Positions 55,543 through 64,000 of a stretch of DNA of 64,000 nt are shown here, piece after piece. Both the position numbers and the translations under genes were made by a program. The stretch comes from Caryophanales bacterium UBA1737 (lineage in GTDB: Bacteria; Bacillota_I; Bacilli_A; ML615J-28; CAG-313), in NCBI GenBank assembly GCA_002315915.1, contig DCIB01000009.1:54206-118205 (forward strand). Reading direction: 5' to 3'. Under the pieces are notes generated by a model, which was given only the letters and a program-made list of their open reading frames with translations, had not been told where the DNA came from and ran no database searches. Position 1 is the stretch's first letter. Each line of letters starts with the position of its first letter.

Positions 55543-57876
55543 ATGACATTTAATACTGAAAACCCAGTTCAAATTAAATTACCATTTATTGGTATTTATG
55601 ATATGATTCTTTTACCATGTAGTGATGTTAGAATTGATTTTACTCGTCAAGCTGAAATTAAAGCATTAAAACTTGCAGAAGATTATCAATCTTATGTAGT
55701 TTTATCAACTGAATGTATTGATGATATTGTTCATGAACATTTAGATGGATTCTATAGAAGAGGAGTTCTAGCTAAAATAATATTATCAACATCTCCTAAT
55801 TCATCTTTATCTAGAGTTAAATTTGATATTATTATGCGTTGCGATATATTAGAACTTAATACTGAAGCTGATTGTACTATGGCATTAGTTGAAACAGTTC
55901 CTTCAATTACAACAAATATTGAAGAATCTACTCCAATAAAGTCTTTAATAAAAAAAGAATTAGAAGAATCTAAAAATAAAAATACAGAAGATCAAGTAAT
56001 ATATCAAAAAATTAGTATGTTATTATCTAGAGATTTATCTGATGATATATTAAGTGATTCTATTGCGTCATTAATAGCTGTTGATGCTAAATCTAGAAGT
56101 AATTATTTATTTGAATTAGATACTAATAAACGATTATTAAATGTATTAACAGATCTTCGTAAACATAAGTTTTATGATGAATTAGAAGCAAAGATAGATA
56201 ATGATGTTCGTAAAAATATGAACGAACAACAAAAAGAATATTTCTTAAGAGAAAAAATGCGTGCTATTCAAGAAGAACTTGGTGATAAAGCATTAAAAGA
56301 TGCTGATATTGAAAAATTAAGAAAGAAAATTAAAGAATCATCTCTTCCTAAAAGTGTAGAAGAAAAGTGCTTAAATGAATTATCTCGATATCAAATAACA
56401 CCTTCATCTTCTCCAGAAGCTGGTATCATTAAAACATATTTAGATTTTGTATTAAGTCTACCTTGGTCACTTTCTAGTGAAGATTCAAATGATTTAAATG
56501 TAGCAAAAGAAATATTAGATGAAGATCATTATGGATTAGATAAAGTAAAAGATAGAATTATTGAATATTTAGCTGTAAGAGTTATGTCTCATAAGAATCC
56601 TCAATCAATTCTATGTTTAGTAGGTCCACCAGGTGTTGGTAAAACATCTCTTGCAATGAGTGTTGCAAGAGCATTAAATAAGAAGTTTGTTAAACAATCT
56701 TTAGGTGGTGTAGCTGATGAATCTGAAATAAGAGGTCATAGAAGAACATATATTGGTGCTTTACCTGGTAGAATTATGCAATCTCTATCTAAAGCTAAAA
56801 CTAATAATCCAGTATTTTTACTTGATGAAATAGATAAATTATCATCTGATTATAAAGGTGATCCAACATCAGCTATGTTAGAAGTATTAGATCCAGAACA
56901 AAATAAAACATTTTCTGATCATTATCTAGAAGAACCATTTGATTTATCAAATGTATTCTTTATTGCAACAGCTAACTATTTAGGCAATATTCCAGCACCC
57001 CTTCGTGATAGATTAGAAATAATTGAATTATCTAGTTATACAGAACATGAAAAATTTGAAATTGCTCATCGTCATTTGATTGATAAACAATTAAAACAAA
57101 ATGGCTTAGATAAAGATTTATTTTCTATAACTGATGAAGCTATATATTTAATAATTAGAAACTATACACGTGAAGCAGGTGTCAGAGAAGTTGAAAGATT
57201 AATTGGATCATTAATTAGAAAAGTAATGCGTGATATATTAGTTAAAAAAATATCTAAAGCAGAAATTTCTAAAGATAATATTCAAGATTATTTAGGAAAA
57301 TTTAAATTTGAAAATAATGAAGCCATTGAACAAGATTATGTAGGAGTAGTAAACGGACTTGCATATACAGAATATGGAGGAGATACTTTACAAATTGAAG
57401 TAGCTCATTATCCAGGTAATGGTAGAGTATTAATAACAGGTAAACTAGGTGATGTAATGAAAGAATCAGCAGAAACTGCTTTATCTTATGTAAAAGCAAA
57501 CGCTAGTGATTTCTTAATTAAAGATGAGTCATTTAATAATACTGATATTCATATCCATGTACCAGAAGGAGCAGTTCCTAAAGATGGACCATCAGCTGGA
57601 GTTACTATGGTAACAGCTATTGTTTCATCATTTTCTAATCGTGCAGTTAATCATTTAATTGGTATGACAGGAGAAATTACTCTAAGAGGTAGAGTATTAC
57701 CAATTGGTGGATTAAAAGAAAAATCAATTGCTGCTGCAAGATCAGGTCTTAAAAAGATATTAGTTCCTAAAGAAAACGAAAAAGATTTAGAACAAATACC
57801 ACAAACAGTAAAAGAACAATTAGAAATTGTTCTTATAAGTGATGCTAAAGAAGCAATTAAAGAAGCTTTGATTTAG
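55543..57876 (+). CDS. lon: ATP-dependent Lon protease
   Basis: 777 residues. N-terminal substrate domain, AAA+ module with GPPGVGKTS near residue 363 and FLLDEIDKL, then the proteolytic domain with catalytic Ser in PKDGPSAGVTM near residue 685 and the Lys in GGLKEKSIAA near 728. Degrades misfolded proteins. Strong AAGGAGGT ribosome site. Confidence 0.95.
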   Translation: MTFNTENPVQIKLPFIGIYDMILLPCSDVRIDFTRQAEIKALKLAEDYQSYVVLSTECIDDIVHEHLDGFYRRGVLAKIILSTSPNSSLSRVKFDIIMRCDILELNTEADCTMALVETVPSITTNIEESTPIKSLIKKELEESKNKNTEDQVIYQKISMLLSRDLSDDILSDSIASLIAVDAKSRSNYLFELDTNKRLLNVLTDLRKHKFYDELEAKIDNDVRKNMNEQQKEYFLREKMRAIQEELGDKALKDADIEKLRKKIKESSLPKSVEEKCLNELSRYQITPSSSPEAGIIKTYLDFVLSLPWSLSSEDSNDLNVAKEILDEDHYGLDKVKDRIIEYLAVRVMSHKNPQSILCLVGPPGVGKTSLAMSVARALNKKFVKQSLGGVADESEIRGHRRTYIGALPGRIMQSLSKAKTNNPVFLLDEIDKLSSDYKGDPTSAMLEVLDPEQNKTFSDHYLEEPFDLSNVFFIATANYLGNIPAPLRDRLEIIELSSYTEHEKFEIAHRHLIDKQLKQNGLDKDLFSITDEAIYLIIRNYTREAGVREVERLIGSLIRKVMRDILVKKISKAEISKDNIQDYLGKFKFENNEAIEQDYVGVVNGLAYTEYGGDTLQIEVAHYPGNGRVLITGKLGDVMKESAETALSYVKANASDFLIKDESFNNTDIHIHVPEGAVPKDGPSAGVTMVTAIVSSFSNRAVNHLIGMTGEITLRGRVLPIGGLKEKSIAAARSGLKKILVPKENEKDLEQIPQTVKEQLEIVLISDAKEAIKEALI

Positions 57877-57949
57877 CAATCTTATTGAAAAAATACATAT
57901 AATTATATATAATTAACATATAAGATTTATTAATATTAGGAGAGCATTT

Positions 57950-58189
57950 ATGAGCGCTTTATCTTGGTACGATTGGATATTATTAATAGTTTCCATTCTT
58001 TTGATTTTAATAATTGTTTTACAATCATCAAAAGATGATATTGGTAATACATTTTCAGGTGAAAAATCAGATTTATTTGCAAATCAAAAAGCAAGAGGTC
58101 CAGAAAAAGTAATTAATTATATTACATTTGGATTATCTGTTTTATTCTTTATATTTGCAATATTAGCTGCTGCATTACCACGCTACTAG
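57950..58189 (+). CDS. secG: preprotein translocase subunit SecG
   Basis: 79 residues, two helices (about 8-28 and 57-77) with the SecG loop SKDDIGNTFSGEKSDLFANQKARG between them. The order secG, rnr, smpB is conserved in Firmicutes, which supports the call. Ribosome site AGGAGAG. Confidence 0.92.
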   Translation: MSALSWYDWILLIVSILLILIIVLQSSKDDIGNTFSGEKSDLFANQKARGPEKVINYITFGLSVLFFIFAILAAALPRY

Positions 58190-58192
58190 TAA

Positions 58193-58222
58193 AAAAGGGC
58201 TTAAAATATTAAGCCCTTTTAA
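58193..58222 (+). terminator. terminator between secG and rnr
   Basis: AAAAGGGCTTAA and TTAAGCCCTTTT around AATA. Confidence 0.85.
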
Positions 58223-58246
58223 TATGTAATAAGGAAGGAGGTCCAT

Positions 58247-60349
58247 ATGATAAATACTGTAAAAGAATTTTTTATATCTCATAATAAGAAATGTTATTCA
58301 TTTGATGAATTACATGAAATATTTAAAGATTATACAGTTGAAGAATTAGGAAAAGCTTTATCTTATTTAGAAGAATCATTTTTTATAATGCATAATAAAA
58401 ATAATGAATTTGGAATATTATCATTATTTAATCTAATATATGGAACTCTTTCAATGAAACATTCTTTATATGGATTTATTGATGGAGAAGATAATCATTT
58501 ATATGTACCATATGAAAAACTATCTTCAGCAATGGATAAAGATATTTGTCTAGCAAGTATTACTACATTTAAAGGTAAAGAAGAAGCTCATATTGAACGT
58601 ATTATTAAAAGATCTCATAATAAGTATTATGGTAAAGTAATCATTTTCAGAAAGAAAAAATATCTAAAAGTATTTGAAAATATTGTAATTGGTGATTTAT
58701 TAATTGATGAGTCTGAAAGCATCAAATTTAATATAGGTGATTATGTAGAATGTATTCCCCTAAAATATACAGGTAAACTTTCTGCTATTATAAAAGTAGT
58801 TAAAGTATATGGAAATGATTCTAATCATTCATTACTTGATTTAAAAATGATTAAAGAAGGTTATAACTTACCAGAATCATTTGATAATGATGTATTAAAT
58901 GAAGCTAATTTATTTTTAAAAGAAGATTTATCTAATGAATTAAATAAAAGAATTAATTTAACAAATAAATATATTGTTACAATTGATTCCGAATCAGCAA
59001 AAGATTTTGATGATGCGGTAAGTGTATATAAAAATAGCGATAATACATATGAATTAGGTGTTTATATAGCTGATGTATCTCATTATGTTAAAGATGATTC
59101 ATTAATAGATTTAGAAGCATTAAATAGGACTACTTCAATTTATTTACCAAATGAAGTTATACCTATGTTACCTTCTGTATTATCGGATAATTTATGTAGC
59201 TTACAACAAGATAAAATAAGATTAGTTATAAGTTTAATCATGAATATCGATTCTAATGGGAATATATTAGATTATGACTTAAAAGAAGGATTTATTAAAT
59301 CAAGTCATAGATTAACTTATGAAGGAGTTAATAAATATTTAAATAATGATTTAGAATATTTAGAAAAGTATCAAGATATTAAAGATTTTATAATTCCTGC
59401 TGTAGAATTATCAAATATTCTTCATAAAAAAAGATTAAAAGATGGTGCATTTAATTTTGAATCGACAGAATCTGTTATAAATCTAGATAGTAATGGAGAT
59501 TGTATAAATGTACTTCCTATAAAAAGAGGAATATCTGAAAATATAATTGAAGAATTTATGATTACTGCAAATTCATGTATTGCAGAAATATTTAATTATT
59601 CTAATTTTCCTTTTATTTATAGAGTTCATCAAACTCCCGATGATGAAAAAATTATATCTTTAATAAATAAAATTAATAGTTTTGGATATAATTATAAAGT
59701 AAAAGGTAAAGATTTATCCTATGTATTAAAAGAAGTAATTACTTCATTAGATGAAATATCGATTGATGAATCATTAAAAGCTATTATTAATAATGAAATA
59801 ATTAGATCTTTTCCAAAAGCAATTTATTCAACAACTAATATTTCACACTTTGGATTAGCACTTAAAAATTATACTCATTTTACATCACCTATTAGACGAT
59901 ATCCTGATTTAATGGTACATCGAATGATTAAAAGATGTTTTATTCATCCAGAATATGATACTAAATCTTTAGATTATTATGAGAATAAATTAACTCTTGC
60001 AGCTAATCAATCATCTAAAAATGAAAGAATTGCAGAAAATATTGAAAGAGATATTGATAAGTATTATTATGCAATGTATTTATCACATCATATTGGTGAA
60101 GTATTTACTGCAACTATTTCTTCGATAACAAGTTTTGGAATATATTCATCTTTAGATAATTATATTGAAGGATTAACTAAATATGTTGATATGAAAGGTT
60201 ATATTGAATATAATGAAGAAACATCTTCTTGTTATAATGAATATACAAAAGAATCATATCATTTGGGTGATAAAATATTAATTAAAGTAAAAGAATCAAA
60301 TCCAATTTATAGAGAAATTGATTTTTCAATTATTAAGAGGATTATATAA
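58247..60349 (+). CDS. rnr: ribonuclease R
   Basis: 700 residues. N-terminal winged-helix-like region, cold-shock domains, RNB catalytic domain with TIDSESAKDFDDAVSV near residue 247 (metal Asp residues), PFIYRVHQTPD, and HFTSPIRRYPDLMVHR, then a short C-terminal S1 domain (IGEVFTATISSITSFGIY). Degrades structured and tmRNA-tagged mRNA. Next to smpB, its partner in trans-translation. Confidence 0.95.
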   Translation: MINTVKEFFISHNKKCYSFDELHEIFKDYTVEELGKALSYLEESFFIMHNKNNEFGILSLFNLIYGTLSMKHSLYGFIDGEDNHLYVPYEKLSSAMDKDICLASITTFKGKEEAHIERIIKRSHNKYYGKVIIFRKKKYLKVFENIVIGDLLIDESESIKFNIGDYVECIPLKYTGKLSAIIKVVKVYGNDSNHSLLDLKMIKEGYNLPESFDNDVLNEANLFLKEDLSNELNKRINLTNKYIVTIDSESAKDFDDAVSVYKNSDNTYELGVYIADVSHYVKDDSLIDLEALNRTTSIYLPNEVIPMLPSVLSDNLCSLQQDKIRLVISLIMNIDSNGNILDYDLKEGFIKSSHRLTYEGVNKYLNNDLEYLEKYQDIKDFIIPAVELSNILHKKRLKDGAFNFESTESVINLDSNGDCINVLPIKRGISENIIEEFMITANSCIAEIFNYSNFPFIYRVHQTPDDEKIISLINKINSFGYNYKVKGKDLSYVLKEVITSLDEISIDESLKAIINNEIIRSFPKAIYSTTNISHFGLALKNYTHFTSPIRRYPDLMVHRMIKRCFIHPEYDTKSLDYYENKLTLAANQSSKNERIAENIERDIDKYYYAMYLSHHIGEVFTATISSITSFGIYSSLDNYIEGLTKYVDMKGYIEYNEETSSCYNEYTKESYHLGDKILIKVKESNPIYREIDFSIIKRII

Positions 60350-60350
60350 T

Positions 60351-60803
60351 ATGAAAAAAGAAACAAATTCAAATATTATATGTCAAAATAAAACTCTTCA
60401 TTATGAATATGAAGTTATTGAAACTTATACTGCAGGTATTGTATTACAAGGAACTGAAGTAAAATCATTAAGACTTCATAATGCGTCATTAATAGATGCA
60501 TATTGTTATATTCATGATAATGAATTATATATCAAAGGATTACATATTTCTAAATATGAAATGGGTAATATTTTTAATCATGATCCAGATAGAGTTAAAA
60601 AATTATTAATGACAAAAAAAGAGATTTTAAAACTATCAAATAGAAAATCTCAAGATGGTTATACTATAGTTCCATCTAAAATAATGTTTATAAATCAATT
60701 TGTTAAAGTTGAATTATGTGTTGTTAAAGGTAAAAAACTATACGATAAAAGAAATGATTTAAAAAAATCAGATCAAATGCGCTATATAAAAAAAAGTATT
60801 TAA
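60351..60803 (+). CDS. smpB: SsrA-binding protein SmpB
   Basis: 150 residues from ATG 60351 (AAGAGGAT upstream, one base after the rnr stop). IICQNKTLHYEYEVIETYTAGIVLQGTEVKSLR and the C-terminal KKSDQMRYIKKS tail are diagnostic. Binds tmRNA to rescue stalled ribosomes. The ssrA gene itself is not visible in this window. Confidence 0.95.
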   Translation: MKKETNSNIICQNKTLHYEYEVIETYTAGIVLQGTEVKSLRLHNASLIDAYCYIHDNELYIKGLHISKYEMGNIFNHDPDRVKKLLMTKKEILKLSNRKSQDGYTIVPSKIMFINQFVKVELCVVKGKKLYDKRNDLKKSDQMRYIKKSI

Positions 60804-60821
60804 AAGGTATATAATAGATAT

Positions 60822-61379
60822 ATGATTAATTTTAAACTTAATATACTTAATAAAGATGAAGAATCACCTTTTCTTTCAACACATTTTTTAGGATGTCCTG
60901 ATGTCCCAACTAGCTGGAATGATAATTCGATATTTTATAATGATGAAATATTTATAGGACAAATTAATTTAAAAGATATAACTTCTGAATATTTACCAAA
61001 AGAAGGAATGTTATATTTCTTTATTCAAAGCATGTCTTATCCATTTAGAGGAATTGTAAGATACTCTAAAGATACTAATAATTGTGAAAGAATTGATTTC
61101 AATGATGAAATTGAATCAAATTATAACTTATTTTTAGATACATGTGCTGTATTAGATAATATTGATACTGGTATATCATTATTTCCTAATAAGGTATCAT
61201 TTAAAAATTATAATTTAAAAAGTAATGAAGTAGTACTTTTGAAATTAGATTTTAATAATTACAAAGAAATAAACTTATTTAAAGATCAAGATGAAACAGT
61301 ATGTTTTATCATAAAAAAAGACGACTTAGCTAAACATCAATTCGATAAAGCATATTTATCACTTATGTTAGATAATTAA
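60822..61379 (+). CDS. DUF1963 (YwqG-like) family protein
   Basis: 185 residues. IFIGQINLKDI followed by LPKEGMLYFFIQ is the DUF1963 core. The shape is shorter than YwqG proteins. No catalytic residue is recognised and the function is unknown. The 18-nt gap to smpB has AAAGG as a weak ribosome site. Confidence 0.7.
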   Translation: MINFKLNILNKDEESPFLSTHFLGCPDVPTSWNDNSIFYNDEIFIGQINLKDITSEYLPKEGMLYFFIQSMSYPFRGIVRYSKDTNNCERIDFNDEIESNYNLFLDTCAVLDNIDTGISLFPNKVSFKNYNLKSNEVVLLKLDFNNYKEINLFKDQDETVCFIIKKDDLAKHQFDKAYLSLMLDN

Positions 61380-61400
61380 GACTATTAATAAATAGTCTTT
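61378..61400 (+). terminator. terminator before the tRNA gene
   Basis: AAGACTATT and AATAGTCTT around AATA, then TTT, only 4 nt before the tRNA. Confidence 0.75.
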
Positions 61401-61403
61401 TAT

Positions 61404-61478
61404 AGGACTATTGCCAAGCGGTAAGGCGAGTGGCTCTGACCCACTTATTCGGAGGTTCGAATCCTTCTAGTCCTACCA
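61404..61478 (+). tRNA. tRNA-Gln (anticodon CTG)
   Basis: 75-nt cloverleaf with encoded CCA. Acceptor AGGACTA pairs with TAGTCCT, discriminator A; D-arm GCC/GGC; anticodon stem AGTGG/CCACT with loop CTCTGAC, anticodon CTG at 61436-61438; T-arm with TTCGAAT. Reads CAG. A UUG-anticodon tRNA-Gln must exist elsewhere because CAA dominates in these genes. Confidence 0.95.
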
Positions 61479-61491
61479 TTTATAAAATTTA

Positions 61492-61520
61492 GCTTTAAGT
61501 TTGAACTTAAAGCCTTTTTA
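61492..61520 (+). terminator. terminator of tRNA-Gln
   Basis: GCTTTAAGTT and AACTTAAAGC around TG, followed by CTTTTT. Confidence 0.88.
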
Positions 61521-61533
61521 TTTAGGAGAATAT

Positions 61534-62328
61534 ATGAAATATATTTTAGTTACTGGTTCTGAAGGTGGAATGGGTAAATCTGCTGTTAATAAATTAGTTG
61601 AAAATGGTTATTATGTTATTGGAACTGATATTTCTAATCAATCATATAATTTATCCAATTATACATTTATTAAAGCTGATTTAACTAAAGAAGAAGATTT
61701 ACTAAATATTAAAGAAAATATTTTCAAAATAACTTCACATTTGGACGGAATTATATGTTTATCTGGAATATTTATGATTCAAACACTTCTTGAAGGTAGT
61801 GAAAAAGATTTTAGAAAAATATTTGAAATAAACTTCTTTAGTATTTATAAACTAAATAAAGTATTATTTGATCTATTAAATAAAGATTCAAGAATTATTA
61901 TTATGACATCAGAAGTTTGACGGTATTCTCCACAACCATTTAATTCTTATTATGCATTACCGAAAATATTATTAGATAATTATTGTGATATATTAAGACG
62001 TGAATATAATTATTTAAATATTAAAGTAATTAAAGTACAATCAGGTGCTATTAAAACTAAATTATTAGATGGTGTTAATGATTTATATTATGAAATGGTT
62101 AATAATTCTAAGTATTATAAATCACCACTTACAAAGCTTAAGAAATTAATGGATGATGAAATAACAAAAGATGCATCATCAGATATAATTGGAAAACTTA
62201 TGTTAAAAATAATATCTTGTAAAAGACCAAAAATTTGTTACAGAATTAAAAATAGTTTTAAATTATCATTTTTAGATAGTTTACCTGAAAAATTACAAGA
62301 TGAATTATATAAAATAGTAATTAAATAA
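61534..62328 (+). pseudogene. short-chain dehydrogenase/reductase interrupted by in-frame TGA
   Basis: From ATG 61534 (AGGAGA upstream) the frame encodes 264 residues apart from one TGA at 61918-61920 (codon 129). Before it: the Rossmann motif VTGSEGGMGKSAV, DISN, and IIMTSEV at the catalytic-Ser strand. After it: RYSPQPFNSYYALPKILLDNY with the YxxxK pair of SDR enzymes, then KVIKVQSGAIKTKLL. No frameshift; everything needed for activity is present if TGA is read through. Either a recent nonsense mutation or a recoded stop. Confidence 0.8.
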
Positions 62329-62347
62329 AATAAAAAGGATTAATAAA

Positions 62348-63130
62348 ATGATTACATTAACAGACATTGCACAAATTAAACCATCTAGAACATTTAATGG
62401 AGCTTACATTGTTTTAGATCTAATTTATCTATTATTCTTAATAGGACTACTTATTTATCAAAAGAAATTCTTAACTTTAATATGGTCAATAATAGGAGGA
62501 TTGTTATATTTAGGAGTTGATTTTGGAATATTCTATTGTTTAACTCATACTAGAGAAATAACTATCAATGGCCAATTATTAGATACAACAGGTCATTTCT
62601 TTACATTATTATGGTTTTCATTTAGCTATGGAGTTCCTAATTTTATATTTATTTGGGAAGCTTTATCTCATGATAAACATTTAAAACTATATACTTTAAT
62701 TATAGTTGGTTGGTGGTTAGTAGTTCCAACACTTTCTCAAATTGGATCAGTTAGTTTATTTGAAAATACATTTATGAATTATGTTGTAACAACTTCAAGA
62801 CAAACTTGTAACTTTCATTGGGTTATGGGATTATTCTTAATAATTGGTTATACTCCATTAATAGTTTATTATTTAACTAAAGATCAAGAGCACCTAAAAG
62901 AAAATATAAAGAATTTATTATATTTAAATTTAATTGGTATCTTAACTCAATTTATGTGGGAAGCACCTCTATTAATTAATGGAATAAGACCATTAAATGA
63001 ATTATCACTACAAACTCTTATAGTTAATTCATTAATTGAAACAAATTCTGGTATGGTATATTTTTATTTATTACATAAATTTGTTACTAAGAAAAGAGCT
63101 ATTAATGAAGATTTAACAATTAATCACTAA
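62348..63130 (+). CDS. multi-spanning membrane protein of unknown function
   Basis: 260 residues, about seven hydrophobic helices separated by short loops (FLIGLLIYQKKFLTL, then WSIIGGLLYLGVDFGIFYCL). No motif identified. 20 nt after the SDR gene with AAAAGG as ribosome site, so probably part of the same transcript. Confidence 0.65.
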   Translation: MITLTDIAQIKPSRTFNGAYIVLDLIYLLFLIGLLIYQKKFLTLIWSIIGGLLYLGVDFGIFYCLTHTREITINGQLLDTTGHFFTLLWFSFSYGVPNFIFIWEALSHDKHLKLYTLIIVGWWLVVPTLSQIGSVSLFENTFMNYVVTTSRQTCNFHWVMGLFLIIGYTPLIVYYLTKDQEHLKENIKNLLYLNLIGILTQFMWEAPLLINGIRPLNELSLQTLIVNSLIETNSGMVYFYLLHKFVTKKRAINEDLTINH

Positions 63131-63155
63131 AGTAAAACTTTAGTGATTTTTATTT
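63122..63155 (+). terminator. terminator after the 260-residue membrane protein gene
   Basis: AATCACTAAAGT and complement around AAA, then a T-rich tail; overlaps the last codons and stop codon. Confidence 0.85.
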
Positions 63156-63228
63156 TTATATTTAATAATGAATATAAAAGGTGTATAATAATAATGTATA
63201 AATAATAAATTAAATAGGAGATTTAATT

Positions 63229-63960
63229 ATGGATATTATATTATTTGTAATTGGTGTTGCATGTTTTGTTGCGTCATTCTTAATATTTAGAACACAAAAA
63301 CCATCACCACTTTCATTATTATTAAAGTTTTTATCATCAGTATTAATTATTGTATGTGGATTATTACTTGCTTTTAGAGGAGGCAAACTATCACACTATA
63401 GTATGCCAATGCTTGTAGGTATGTTATTTGGTACTATTGGTGATGTTGTTCTTGATTTAAAAGTTATGTATAAAAAAGATGTAGAAGATTCTAATATGTA
63501 TATGTACATGGGATTTGTTGCATTTGCAATATGCCATGTTGCTTATTCATTTGGTATGGAATCATTATTTGCATTATCCGATGTTGCATGGTTTTGTGCT
63601 TTACCTCTTTGGAGTTGGTATTTAATATTAATTGCACCAACTTTAGTTATGACTGTAGGTACTTTAATGATGTTAAAGATGCAACATATTGATTTAGGTA
63701 AACATAAACCTATTGTTACTGGATATTGTTTTGTATTATCTTATATGGTAATGAGTGGAATATTACTTTGTATATTAGATTTTTCAACTTATTGGATGTT
63801 AGGTGTTGGATTTATTGCATTTGCACTAAGTGATGTTGTACTTTCTTATCAATATTTTGGTGATAAAGGTGATAATAAATTCTTTACTGTTATCAATCAT
63901 GTATTATATTATATTGGTCAAATTCTAATTGTAATTGTAGGAATTGGACTAATTAAATAG
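63229..63960 (+). CDS. YhhN-family (lysoplasmalogenase-like) membrane protein
   Basis: 243 residues, eight helices. YhhN motifs GTIGDVVLDL near residue 68 and FALSDVVLSYQYF near 205 fit the family, whose eukaryotic member TMEM86B hydrolyses the vinyl-ether bond of lysoplasmalogens. Anaerobic Firmicutes do make plasmalogens, so the activity is plausible here. A strong AGGAG sits 8 nt upstream. Confidence 0.8.
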   Translation: MDIILFVIGVACFVASFLIFRTQKPSPLSLLLKFLSSVLIIVCGLLLAFRGGKLSHYSMPMLVGMLFGTIGDVVLDLKVMYKKDVEDSNMYMYMGFVAFAICHVAYSFGMESLFALSDVAWFCALPLWSWYLILIAPTLVMTVGTLMMLKMQHIDLGKHKPIVTGYCFVLSYMVMSGILLCILDFSTYWMLGVGFIAFALSDVVLSYQYFGDKGDNKFFTVINHVLYYIGQILIVIVGIGLIK

Positions 63961-63972
63961 CTAGTAGGAGTT

Positions 63973-64000
63973 TACTGAAGGGTACCCCTAAAGTTGGACT
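63973..64000. mobile_element. possible IS3-family terminal sequence at the window edge
   Basis: TTACTGAAGGGTACCCCTAA followed by AGTTGGACT resembles IS3-type ends and shares the TGAAG, ACCCC, GTTGGAC order with 16905-16928. Truncated by the window. Confidence 0.35.

Noticed and set aside
61404..61478. tRNA-Gln as attachment site of an integrated element
   Set aside because: No integrase, no direct repeat of the tRNA 3' end found downstream, and the following genes look chromosomal.
61501..61920. Short SDR protein as a complete 129-residue gene
   Set aside because: The frame simply continues after TGA with the YxxxK catalytic pair; a stand-alone N-terminal half would be inactive.
1..64000. 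Genetic code 4 (TGA = Trp) for the whole genome
   Set aside because: Trp codons in the intact genes are TGG; an AT-rich code-4 genome would use mostly TGA. Only two in-frame TGA were seen.

Overview
The window is AT-rich throughout, with short intergenic gaps, rho-independent hairpin terminators, AGGAGG-type ribosome binding sites and almost exclusively TAA/TAG stops. Its content points to an uncultured, obligately anaerobic, fermentative low-GC member of the Firmicutes (Bacilli/Mollicutes-like gut lineage): an NADH-linked [FeFe] hydrogenase, HrcA/CIRCE control of a Clp disaggregase, a PepS aminopeptidase, a secG-rnr-smpB cluster, glycan-directed enzymes, and a wall- or membrane-attached giant surface protein with Listeria-Bacteroides repeats. 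No prophage, complete insertion sequence, rRNA or CRISPR array is visible.

Layout. 0-3.2 kb: C-terminal two thirds or less of a surface protein with beta-helix repeats, an internal Hint (hedgehog/intein) domain, three InlB-B-type repeats and a C-terminal membrane anchor. 3.3-6.0 kb: PepS aminopeptidase, then a two-gene unit made of an HTH plus DUF3990-like ADP-ribosyltransferase-fold protein and a small partner, which I read as a candidate toxin-antitoxin pair. 6.1-10.9 kb: trimeric hydrogenase (NuoE-like, NuoF-like, HydA) plus an ECF-S-like membrane protein. 11-16.9 kb: GH31 glycosidase preceded by tandem hairpin repeats, an N-domain-less ClpB with two CIRCE operators, and a Gfo/Idh/MocA oxidoreductase. 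16.9-17.8 kb: a decayed XRE-antitoxin-like locus with an in-frame TGA. 17.8-29.9 kb: transporters (ArsB-like, GPH symporter, MATE), a sulfatase, a DUF4143 ATPase with a duplicated upstream hairpin, a NahK-like kinase with a CBM9-like protein, an acetyltransferase and an amidohydrolase. 30-36.5 kb: PAP2 phosphatase, AsnA, and a four-gene cassette (class III aminotransferase, class II aldolase, FGGY kinase, GtrA). 36.6-46 kb: rRNA m5C methyltransferase, two-component system, PepP, an XRE membrane regulator, and a MarR-controlled heterodimeric ABC exporter. 46-54 kb: methyltransferase, copper ATPase, TtcA-like enzyme, NadE, Mrp, then two COG0523 GTPases, one with a striking Cys/His/Asp repeat. 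54-64 kb: trigger factor, Lon, SecG, RNase R, SmpB, DUF1963 protein, tRNA-Gln(CTG), an SDR gene interrupted by in-frame TGA, and two membrane proteins.

How the parts fit: the hydrogenase reoxidises NADH/ferredoxin during sugar fermentation fed by GH31, the GPH/sulfatase pair, NahK and the FGGY/aldolase cassette. The 54-61 kb block is core protein quality control (Tig, Lon, RNase R and SmpB for trans-translation, plus ClpB elsewhere). Metal handling is concentrated at 47-54 kb. The observations I find most worth following are the ADP-ribosyltransferase/YWxG-module pair and its decayed cousin at 17 kb, the Hint-bearing surface protein, the two in-frame TGA codons combined with near absence of TGA stops, and the duplicated hairpin upstream of the DUF4143 ATPase.
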